A DNA stretch of 64,000 nt, from assembly GCF_030704535.1 (NCBI RefSeq), contig NC_081818.1:30212001-30276000 (forward strand). The letters are read 5' to 3'. This stretch comes from Vitis vinifera (Eukaryota; Streptophyta; Magnoliopsida; Vitales; Vitaceae). Made by a program: the position numbers and the translations under genes. The notes below the pieces were generated by a model that was given only the letters and a program-made list of their open reading frames with translations, ran no database searches and was not told the DNA's origin. Shown piece after piece: positions 54,798 to 64,000 of this stretch; position 1 is the first letter of the stretch; each line of letters begins with the position of its first letter.

Positions 54798-56828
54798 TCA
54801 TATGTTCCTGACCTCAATCAAACTGTGAGCTGGTGTTTTTCTTAATCCTATATTATTCATCATAAGTCTCACATGCTCTGCATCTCTCCACCGTCCTACT
54901 GCAGAATAAATATTTGCCAACAATACATAATTTCCTGTGTTCCCTGGCTCAAGCTCAAAAAGCCACTTTGCAGCCACCTCTCCCAGCTCAACATTCTCAT
55001 GTATCACACAAGAACCAAGCAATGCACCCCAAACAGCGTGGTTAGGCCTAAATGCCATTGTTCTTATCAACTCGTAAGCTTCCTCCAGCCGACCTGCACG
55101 ACCTAGAAGATCAATAACACAAGTGTAGTGATCAGTGCGTAGACTCATTTGGTTATCCTCCAACATGAATTTGAACAAACCCAAACCTTCATCCACCAAT
55201 CCTGCATGGCTGCAAGCATGCAAAATGGAGGTAAAAGTGATCTCATTTGGTTTCACCCCTGACTGAACCATCTGATCGAAAAGAGAAATGGCAGTCTCAC
55301 CATGCCCATGCATTCCATAACCAGCGATTATTGCACTCCATGTGATGATGTCCTTATCCTTTTTAGGGATCCCATTAAAGATGTTGTGAGCTGACTCTAA
55401 GCTTCCACACTTCGAATATATATCAATCAAAATAGTAGCAACTTCGATTCTTGAAAGAAATCCGGACCTTATTAGGTAACCATGCATATTTCTTGCTTGC
55501 TGCAAATCTGTGAGAAAAGCATATGCAGGAAGGAGGCTGTTCAAGGTTGCATCGTTGGGGTCTACTGCTTCCATTAGCATTTGTTTGAAAAGCTCTATAG
55601 CTTTTCTTGAGAGCCCATTGTGAATACATCCAGAGATAATTGCATTCCATGGTGCTGTTCTCTGTTTTGAAGTTTTTGAAAACACCCTGAAACTGAGGTT
55701 AACATTATTGCATTTTGCATACATGTCGATCAACGCAGTTTCTACAATAACTTCAGATTCAAGTTTTTGCCTTATTGCCCACCCATGCAAGCAACGGCCA
55801 TGCTTCAGAGAATACAAACTGGCACATGCAGAAAGAACAGAAGCTAAAGTTACAAAATTGGGTTTTACACTTTCAAACTGCATCATTTGACAAAGCAGTA
55901 GTGCACTTCTCGCATCCCCATTCAAAATGTACCCATTCATCATAGTAGTCCAACTCACCACGTCTCTCTTATCCATCTCATAAAAAATCATTTGCGCTTC
56001 ATCCATGTTACCACACTTTGCATACATATCCAACAATGAATTCCAGACTGATATATCCTCTCCCAAATTCTTCACTTCCACTAATGCATGAACTCTCCTT
56101 CCTACCTCCAACTCCTTCAAATAACTGCAAACTGGCAACACTGAAACCACAGTTGCGCAATCTGGCTCAATCCCTTTACCTATCATCCAATCAAAAACCA
56201 TTAATGCCTCCTTGACACACCCGTTTTTAAAATACCCATTTATCATAGTGTTCCAAGACACCAAAGTCCGCTCCCTCATCAAATCAAAAACCCTCCTCGC
56301 CACTTCCATCTCCCCGCAATTCATATACATTGCCATTAAAGAATTCTGAACAAAAGCATCGGAATCAAACCCACTCATAACCGTTCTAGCATGAATCAAA
56401 GCACCCATTTCAGGCAACAAGTAGTCACCGCATGCTTTGATGACAAAAGGGTAAGTGTAGTTATCAGGCCAGCGCCGCCCCGAGGCCAGCATTTGCACAA
56501 ACAGTCCAAGCGCATCATATGACAACCCACTGTTGGTATACATCCTAATCATAGCGTTCCAGGAAAATAGGCTTGGGTTACGCAATTCATCGAACAATTT
56601 ACGTGCATGTGGTGCACACCCAAACATAGCATATGCTGCAGCCAGACTAGAGAGAAGGTGATGGGAGTAAGGTGACGAGAGTAGGCCCAGAGTGATAGTG
56701 TGGGCATGTATCTGTTTGGTGTTTGGTATTGATTTTCTGGAGGTGCAGCGCTGTAAGAGCGACTGGTAACGGGCGGTGGCGGTAAGAAGGTGCTTGGATT
56801 TGGATAGAGCCTGTGATGGACCATCCAT
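54798..56828 (-). CDS. PLS-class, E-type pentatricopeptide repeat protein (676 aa, intronless)
   Basis: The ATG at 56828 (MDGPSQALSKSKHLLTATAR) is the first in frame; the frame is open eight codons further only from a TTG. The protein is an uninterrupted series of PPR units of the P, L and S kinds, with classic pieces such as FSWNAMIRMYTNSGLSYDAL, VSWNTMINGYFKNG, NSLLDMYAKCGNMDEAQMIF and TFTSILHACSHAGLVDEGLG. It finishes with an E-type tail (VWGALLGSCVIHENVELGEV through NYVLLANIYSAVGRWRDAEH to LRKTPAHSLIEV) and no DYW deaminase domain. Such proteins target C-to-U editing in chloroplast or mitochondrial RNA together with a DYW partner. Length and lack of introns are typical. It resembles Arabidopsis At5g39350 (PCMP-E16, about 677 aa), which as I recall lies next to EDL2. 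Its neighbour at the promoter side is the FAR1-related gene, divergently oriented. Confidence 0.93.
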   Translation of the reverse strand: MDGPSQALSKSKHLLTATARYQSLLQRCTSRKSIPNTKQIHAHTITLGLLSSPYSHHLLSSLAAAYAMFGCAPHARKLFDELRNPSLFSWNAMIRMYTNSGLSYDALGLFVQMLASGRRWPDNYTYPFVIKACGDYLLPEMGALIHARTVMSGFDSDAFVQNSLMAMYMNCGEMEVARRVFDLMRERTLVSWNTMINGYFKNGCVKEALMVFDWMIGKGIEPDCATVVSVLPVCSYLKELEVGRRVHALVEVKNLGEDISVWNSLLDMYAKCGNMDEAQMIFYEMDKRDVVSWTTMMNGYILNGDARSALLLCQMMQFESVKPNFVTLASVLSACASLYSLKHGRCLHGWAIRQKLESEVIVETALIDMYAKCNNVNLSFRVFSKTSKQRTAPWNAIISGCIHNGLSRKAIELFKQMLMEAVDPNDATLNSLLPAYAFLTDLQQARNMHGYLIRSGFLSRIEVATILIDIYSKCGSLESAHNIFNGIPKKDKDIITWSAIIAGYGMHGHGETAISLFDQMVQSGVKPNEITFTSILHACSHAGLVDEGLGLFKFMLEDNQMSLRTDHYTCVIDLLGRAGRLEEAYELIRTMAFRPNHAVWGALLGSCVIHENVELGEVAAKWLFELEPGNTGNYVLLANIYSAVGRWRDAEHVRLMMNNIGLRKTPAHSLIEVRNI

Positions 56829-58560
56829 AAATACCAATGTTCTCTCAAACAATTCTAGGTTTTGGGGTCCTTTCTCAATCCGTCTTCTCCATTATAGACA
56901 TATACGCTCATAGCTCGTTCATGTCACAAACAAACTTCAGTCCACAACCAAGTTTATAACAACAATAATAATACAGACTCTGTTTGTTTAAATAATCCAT
57001 TACACGGGTGGAGACTCGGGAGTAGTAGTACACACTTTCGTTGGTTCGGTTTTGAAGACTAATTGGATTTGATCAATTTAGATATACAAAGAATTAAATT
57101 AATTTATAAATTATGAAAACGGAAAATAGTAGCAAACATAATAATCTTTAAAAGTTAATTAAAACTCAATTTTTAATTATTTTTTAAAAACATAAATAAT
57201 TTTGTATCATAAAAAGTTTCTATTTTGCATATTGAATTCTTATTCTTTAAAAATAAAAATAAGAAAAATATATTCAAATAAAACCTAAATTAATGTCCCA
57301 CCACCTTATAAATGTTAATCTCTCTTTTATCTTAACAAACCACTTTTTTTCTAAATCATAATTTATATTGCTTGGGGCTCACTTTTAGCAAGCCGAGTGA
57401 AATCCTTCATTCTCCCCTACAATTTAGTCGTAACTTAAAAGCTATAACATATATATGCGGCTCTATGGAGTTGACCGAAACTTTGAAAAAAAAACACTTC
57501 TTGTGGCAACTCATTAAAATAGGCTTTAACAAAAACTTTAGATTTATATAAGTTTTAATTATTCTCTACCATAAGCCATTTTGAACCCATAACATATGAT
57601 GTTTTTACAACACATTTGTTTCCATTACTAGGAGGAGAAAAATTGATCGTTGAAGAATGAGAAATTGTTTAAATTATGGTAATGCTGATCTATCATGTAA
57701 ATAATGATTGTAACTTTTTTAAATCAAATCATTTAAAGATACTCGTAATCAATAAAACTAATCGTAAATAAATAAAATTAAGATAGATGAAGACCAATTG
57801 TAAATGCATAAGACTAAGATATATGGTCTAATATATTTGAAAATTATGTAAATTGTTTTCATTTAAGGACTGCATAACAATATTACATAAAGGTATTATT
57901 GTATATATTTTATAAATTAAAAGAGGTCACATTAAAAATGAAAAAATCAAACATATTTCACATAAAATTCTCTTATACACATGAATTTCAAAGAAATAAT
58001 AAGATTAATGTTTAATAAATGTAATTAAGTGATGATTTAATAGACTTATTCACAAAAGTTTTGCCAACTATAATGTTCAAAAAGTTAAAGTTAATATAAA
58101 ACATTGAAATACCAACCTCAAAGATTTTCATAATAAATTAATGAAAATATCATACTTATGAGGGGAGCATATTTATAAGAGGATGTTAATATAATGAGTT
58201 TTATTGACAATGTTTTGAATGAGATGTCTCAACGAACCAAATGTATCCTAAAAAATTATATGATTAGCTAACAAAATTTTAATGAAACGTACTCTCCTAA
58301 GCATGGTTAACATAGTGGTCATCCAAGGAAAGTGTCATAAAACTTCGTATTCACAGTGGATGACAAGTGCCTTATAAATGTCTAACATACCTCTTGTATT
58401 AATAAAACAAGATGCTAATACCAGAAATTTGAGTACTAGAAGGACCACGCCTCAAAGGCTGACATAGCATCCACGTGTCATTTGAGGTGTAGAGAATGAA
58501 GCCATCTGGTACACGTAGGAAGCCAGCCATCCATTCACACTGTCAATTCTTGCATAGCAT
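56829..58560. other. Divergent intergenic region between E-type PPR and FAR1-related genes
   Basis: The ends should hold the two promoters. The middle (57060-58400) is AT-rich and includes the copia remnant. No gene is seen. Confidence 0.5.
57950..58300 (+). mobile_element. Degenerate Ty1/copia retrotransposon 3' remnant
   Basis: At 58028-58090 the frame reads SDDLIDLFTKVLPTIMFKKL, the conserved end of copia RNase H domains (usually D-ADLFTKALPT-F-K). About 70 bases later a polypurine tract, aggggagc (58161-58168), precedes what would be the 3' LTR. Upstream and downstream frames are broken by stops, and neither a complete LTR nor a 5' end is seen. Confidence 0.6.
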
Positions 58561-58599
58561 AAATGCAGCCTACAAACCCAAAATCCCAGCCCTTGGTTT

Positions 58600-59409
58600 T
58601 GCCTAACGAAAACAATCCAACGGCTGATATTAGTCATTCACAGTTTCTATCTACCAGAGACAAAGCAAGGGGACGATATCTCTTAGTTTTCGTCCTCGGC
58701 GCCGTCCTCGTCTCTCAATGGCCTAACAGTTTCGAGGTAAACATTCAACTGTCCTTCCATTTCTCTCAACACCTGGTGTCCCAAGTGCAAAAGAACAGAA
58801 AAAAAAAAAAAAAAAAAAAAAAACACCCATAAATTCTTCGTTATACGATTTCAACATTTGTTTGTTGTGTCTTGTATTTTCCCCTCATTCACAATTTCTC
58901 GTGCTGTTTGTTTATCAACAACGTTTAGATTTTTATTCCCGTTTTCCTTTTTTCTTTATGGGTTTTTAGGGTTTTTTTTTTCTTTTTTGGGACAGCACCC
59001 ATTGCTTGTTTTGTCTTACGAGTTAACTAGTGGCCCCTTATGTTAATTAGAACGAGAATGAAGTGGATTCTTCTTGTTAGTTGAAATGATTTAACAAGCT
59101 CAGTGTTGTTTACACAATTCTCCTCATCGCCCAGGAATGGAAAATTTCTTTTGTTTAATGTATTCACTGAGTAGTGGATTTCTTCTGTAAGTACTTATCA
59201 TCTGGGAATATGATAATCAGGTGAAAATTGATGTTTAGCACAGCATTTGAAGTTGGACATGGAAATGGGGCCATAAAAAAATTTGCAAGTATCACTAAAC
59301 TTGATGGTGCAGCATGGAGTTAGGATTTGTAAAATGCACTGAAAGTGTTTGTTAAGTTGAGTTTCAACCATTTTGAAACTATCCTAGTTTATAATTTGGT
59401 ATGCAGCAG
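58600..59409 (+). other. Leader exon and 5'UTR intron of the FAR1-related gene
   Basis: The donor ttcgag|gtaaac places the end of the leader exon at 58736; the acceptor gcagcag ends at 59409, fifteen bases before the coding ATG. The intron of about 670 bases contains a poly-A run (about 58799-58823) and T-rich stretches. The start of transcription is not defined. Confidence 0.6.
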
Positions 59410-59424
59410 GATTAACACAGAAAC

Positions 59425-61938
59425 ATGGAAGTGAAAACCTCCAATGAAGCAAAAGAGCTTATGGACTCTTATGTGACATTGGAAGATGAAGGTGATGAAT
59501 GTTGTGTTGTGGAAGATGTTGAAACTCCCATAGTTTTGGATGACGCCCAGAAGGATGATTCCGCAAGTCTTGACTTTTCTCAATATCTAACAGGCGGAGT
59601 TATAGAACCAACACTGGATATGGAGTTCACTTCTGAAGAGGATGCTAGAAATTTTTACAATGCATATGCTAAGCAAATGGGGTTTAGCATTCGTGTGAAT
59701 TCATATTACCGCTCGAAGAAAGATAACTCAATTATTTCTCGAGAGTTTTGTTGTTCGAAAGAAGGTTTTCGCCGAGAGAAGCGTGCAAAGATGGAGCTAG
59801 GTGATGATACAAGGAGGAGGCGTGCTCGGCCGATTACAAGGGAAGGTTGCAAGGCATTGATGACTGTGAGAAGACGGGATAATGGAAGATGGTATGTAGC
59901 AAAGTTAGAGAAGGACCATAATCATGAATTAGTGACTCCAGCAATGCGGCAATTTCTTCGCTCCCATAAGCAGGAATATGATCCTAAGAAAGGTTCGGTT
60001 AACTCTCTCAGTTCACCTGTGATGGAGATGAGCCCTCCAATGAACACCTTGACTGGTGATTGTGACAGTTTTGGAAAGATGGTGTTCCCTCAACAAGATC
60101 ATGTTAATTATGTTGGAAGAGGACGGCTAAGCACCTTTGGCATAGATGCTCAAGGTCTCTTGGGGTTTTTTAAGATTATGCAAGTGAGTGATCCTGCATT
60201 TTTTTATGCAATACAGGTTGATGAAGAAGATCGGCTAAGTAGTGTTTTCTGGGTTGACACAAGGTCTAGAATTGCTTACAATTGTTTCTCTGATGTAGTA
60301 GCCTTTGATACAACTTACCAAGTGAATCAGTATAAAATGCCATTTGCACCTTTTACTGGATTGAATCATCATAAACAGTCAGTTTTATTTGGCTGTGCAC
60401 TGCTTGCAGATGAGACAGAGTCCACATTCATTTGGCTTTTCACGACTTGGCTTGAATCAATGTCTGGACGGCAACCAGGCTTAATTATAACTGACTATGA
60501 TTCAGCAATAAGTAGAGCAGTACAACGGGTTTTCTCAGAATCAAATCACCAATATTGCAAGTGGCACATCATGAGCAAAATGCCGAAGGAAATGGGGCAT
60601 GCATATAGTGCACTACCAAAAACATTTCAAGTGGAGTTTGATAAATGCATTAATAAGAGTGAGACACCTGAAGAATTTGAATCTGCTTGGGAATTGCTCC
60701 TGGACAAGTACAATCTTAGAGGAAATGAGTGGCTCCAATCACTATATTTTGATCGCAAGGAGTGGGTCCCTACATACATAAGGGACATATTCTTTGCAGG
60801 AATGTATGCTACCCAGAGAAGTGGAAGTGTAAATTCGCTTTTTGACGGCTATGTCAATGCAAGAACTACCTTACAAGATTTTGCAGAGAAATATGAGAAA
60901 GCATTGGATGATCGTTATGAAAAAGAAGCGAGGGCAGAGTTTGAAACATTTTACACAAAACCAGTTCTAAAGACACCACTTCCAATGGAAAAACAAGCTG
61001 CAGAAGTTTACACAAGAAAAATGTTCACAATATTCCAGGATGAACTTTTTGAGTCTCTTGTCCTTGCTGTGAAATTAACTGGAGCTGATGAAGGAAGCCA
61101 CACATATGAGGTGGCAAGATTTGATGAAGAACATAAAGTGTACTTTGTTGCTCTTAATGTTTCCAAACAAATAGGTAGTTGTAGTTGCAAGATGTTTGAG
61201 TTTGAAGGGATCCTTTGCAGACACATGCTTGCAGTATTCAAAGCAACAAACATTTTTACGCTTCCACCGCATTTTATATTAAAACGATGGACAAGAAGTG
61301 CTAAGGATGAGGCTATATTGGATGTAATGCCCTGTGTTGAGATGCAAGGTAATTCTCAAAAAGGCAAGAATTCACAATACAATATTTTGTACCAAGAAGC
61401 CATTAAATGTGCAGAGGAAGGGATGGCATCTGACCATAGTTTTAAGGTGGCATTGAGTGCCTTAAGAGAGGCTAGGATCAAAATTATTGGTGCTAAGAAT
61501 AATGCCATTAGTGCCCCAAAACTTGAAACCATGGCCAGCGCAAGCTACCGGGATGAGAGCAACACAATTGGGAGTCAGGTAGACAGTACGTCAGTACTGA
61601 TCACTCCCCTCAATCCCCGGAAAACTAAAACAAGAGGATCTTCTACAGATAATAATATATCCAAATATGCATCTGAACTATCATCAAGCAGAACTAGGTT
61701 ATGCGCTAAATGTAAGTGCCCAGGACATGATAGTCATACTTGCTTGTGGTTGAAGGATTCAGGCCCGAGCTCTAGCTTGGTAAGTATTTTGTTCAAATAT
61801 CTACAAATTTATGTTAAAATTTCAGTATCTGTTTTTATCATTTATGCATCCATTTTTCTTTTGTAGGACCATCAGAAAGAGAACTTTGTGTGCACAGACA
61901 GTCCATGTGGAATGGGAGACGACATTCCTCTAAAATAA
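59425..61938 (+). CDS. FAR1-RELATED SEQUENCE transcription factor (808 aa, 2 exons)
   Basis: Exons 59425-61779 (785 codons) and 61867-61938 (23 codons and TAA) join in phase 0. A longer frame reading through the intron (to 61866) would replace the true end DHQKENFVC...DIPLK. The FAR1 DNA-binding domain spans about 65-170, with Cys109/110, Cys142 and His165/167 as the C2H2-like zinc ligands. A MULE transposase core follows at about 290-385 (AFDTTYQV with Asp295, IITDYDSA with Asp357, then CKWHI). The SWIM zinc finger is at about 584-605 (Cys586, Cys588, Cys598, His600). Near the C-terminus is a CAKCKCPGHDSHTC knuckle. FRS proteins derive from Mutator-like transposases and act as nuclear regulators; FHY3/FAR1 work in phytochrome A signalling. 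Which FRS member this is, I cannot say. A single intact copy with introns and no terminal repeats argues for a host gene, not a live transposon. Confidence 0.92.
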
Positions 61939-64000
61939 GGGTTTTTCTCTTTTGATATTTGTTGAAGAACAAACATGGGCTAGCCCAAATAGTTCAGATA
62001 AGGCTCTGCTGAGTTTTAAGGTGGATTTATTTGTAGGCAATGTTAGCCTCTTTGTATTCATGTTTTACCGTTTTGATAGAAGATATGTAAAAGGTTGTAA
62101 GGAATGAGGTTCGTCGTAGTTTTGAAGTGAAGTTGCTATGTTAATTCTCTCAAGTGTTTTGATTCTTGCTCAGGGTGATGAGTGGGTGGGTTCCTAGGTT
62201 TGATTCTCTGTAAAAAAAAGGGAAAGAAAAGGAAAGGAAAAGAAGAAGTATTTGTGAGCCTGAGACTTTTTGAGATTGTTCATGATGCGCTGTATTTAGT
62301 TCAAGTTTTTGATTAACATAGAATTTTTTTCGCTTTTACTGATTTGTTTGCTAAGTTCTTTTCCTCCTCTCATATGTGTTTTTAAAGTTTTCTAAAAGAA
62401 AACATGCACTATATCTCATCCCTGTGGCACACTAACTCTTGAGTGTCAGGTGTGGATTGTGATACCCTGAGCGCATTCTTTGTCCTGAGATTTACTTTCT
62501 GATTGGGTAGACCACAAGAAGAGATGGGGGAGGGTTTGTTTAAAAAATCTGGAAGCTCTTTGGGTTGATTTATGTGCTCATGTATTGTCTGCCATGTCCT
62601 ACATTTATTTCATCCTGTCTGGGCTTTTTCCCTCTATATTTTTGGTCAATGTGCATCAAAAGTTAATTTTAGCTGCACAATTAGTTTGTTTTGTTTTCCT
62701 TTGTGTTGGCATCTTTCTTTCCATTTCAGGAGCAGGTGATGGACGTATCAGGATATGATCTTGTTTATTTGAGTAAGTATTACTGTTGGAATGAGTGTGT
62801 TCAATTGTGCCTTTTATGATCCAGTAAATTCTGTATTCTACTGCCTACTGGTGAGCTTTTCCTGATTATTTTCCATTTTATCAGGGATAATTTTGTGGAC
62901 TAATGAGGTGGTTTCTCACTCACTAACCACTATTTTCTTCATGAGCTCTTTCTGGATAGCAATTATTTGACATATCCATCTTTTGTAGTTGAGAAAGCCC
63001 TGTGACTTTTGTCCTACTGTTTTGAAGCTTCCAAGGAGATAAGACTGATGAGGCACAACTAACTTTCTTATGGATTGTTTTAAAAAATTATTTCCAAAAA
63101 GAAATAAGAAACAAGTAACAATATTTTGTACTTCACAATGATTTGATGGATAGGATGTGGTAGAGTTGGCTTTCAACATAGAGGACTCTGGTTCCCATCA
63201 AAACAATGTATCAGTACATTGAAGTGGATGTGATATGCTTTCTTTTATTTGTTATGGCGGATGAAACATTAGTCCTTATATGGGTGGGACTTTTTTGGAA
63301 GTCCATTGGACCATTGCTAACACAAAGCATAGGAGGTGACAGTTTTTATGTTATGTTTCCAGGTCTGTGAACTTTGAAAGTTTTTTGTAAACTGTATTTT
63401 ATAGCATGGTACACATGATGTAGCTGCAGCAGGTACAGGCGGAAAACTTCTTATGGATTTCTTCAAGGAGTTTTTTTAATCTTTCTTGCTCTTACAATTG
63501 ATCTGTGGAAGTAAGTATCGACCTTTTTCTATTGTTCTGTTTCGTATTGTTACATTTAACAAAATCCTTAGAAAGTTTAGCCCCCAGGTCTGTTGTGAAC
63601 AACGTGGGAAGCAAAAGAAAAGAAAATGCTTCAAGACGCTTTGAATGGAAGCAATCTGTAGCATGCTCTTATCAATTTGCTGTTTCTTTCTGATAATCAA
63701 GCATAGAAATTGCAGTTTTCAGTAGGTTATTGGAGACCTTGATTTACTGATTAAAAAAAAAAGTTCATCCGGACGAGTAGCATGTTCGGGTGTTGGGCTA
63801 GATGGGGATTCAATGCCCATACTAGATTTCATTGAATGGTTGGGTGTCACCCTGATTGGAGGGGGTGTTTTTTGTTTTTCTCCTTTAAATGCAGCCAGAA
63901 CAGAGATAATTTAGTAACATCCGGACAATTCAAATGAAACAGGTTTTAAATTGGTTTATGACTCAGTTTTTGGTCAAGGACCCTTCATGTGCACGACTCA
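61939..64000. other. 3' flank of the FAR1-related gene, no further gene seen
   Basis: The first few hundred bases are the likely 3'UTR. Open frames to the end of the window are short and show no family features. There is a simple A/G-rich patch near 62212-62250 and a short A-run near 63750. Confidence 0.45.

Noticed and set aside
54873-56215. Plus-strand frames opposite the E-type PPR gene
   Set aside because: They are shadows of the minus-strand coding sequence.
61780-61866. FAR1-related protein reading on to 61866 with a hydrophobic tail
   Set aside because: The extra residues come from translating an intron that begins gtaagt and ends ttttgtag; splicing gives a normal 23-residue end.
62150-62230. 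tRNA-like or SINE end (gtttgattctctgtaaaaaaaa)
   Set aside because: The B-box-like word is weak, and no A box, cloverleaf or target-site duplication could be found.

Overview
The window is nuclear DNA of a flowering plant. Genes are split by introns with GT..AG borders, intergenic DNA is AT-rich with long A/T runs and microsatellites, and every recognisable protein is a plant family (EID1-like F-box, prenylated ubiquitin-fold MUB, GAUT glycosyltransferase, chloroplast ClpB, PPR, FAR1-related). A woody eudicot such as grapevine fits the look of the sequence, but the species is an inference. No tRNA, rRNA or CRISPR was recognised.

Layout, left to right. 81-1186 (+) holds the last three exons of a probable DUF4336 protein. 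6974-8647 (+) is a plant calmodulin-binding-domain protein with an intron in its leader. 12702-13442 (+) is an EID1-like F-box protein, also with a leader intron. 15136-15315 (-) is an unassigned coding-like exon. 15866-17109 (-) holds the last exons of a gene I cannot name. 21225-23593 (+) is a two-exon P-type PPR protein. 24277-31855 (-) is a ten-exon chloroplast ClpB/Hsp100. 35193-37927 (-) is a three-exon MUB. 41133-49327 (-) is a six-exon GAUT13/14-type glycosyltransferase. 54798-56828 (-) is an intronless E-type PPR protein. 59425-61938 (+) is a two-exon FAR1-related protein. Exon chains were joined by hand from splice sites; for ClpB, MUB, GAUT, the first PPR gene and the FAR1-related gene the summed lengths are exact multiples of three and the proteins have the usual family lengths.

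The genes do not form a pathway. Their order is the interesting part: calmodulin-binding protein, EDL, CLPB3, MUB2 and GAUT14 follow, as far as I recall, the order of Arabidopsis At5g15430 to At5g15470, and the E-type PPR resembles the neighbour of EDL2 (At5g39350/At5g39360). This looks like an ancestral block with extra genes interleaved.

The non-coding part records mobile DNA: 5'-truncated LINEs, some reduced to little more than a tail, with clear target-site duplications; an AT-rich dispersed repeat present twice in opposite orientation about 10 kb apart; a probable MITE; a copia 3' remnant; and several diverged local duplications. I found no convincing new biological system; the best leads are the unnamed minus-strand gene, the orphan exon at 15.1-15.3 kb and the tail-only LINE insertions.
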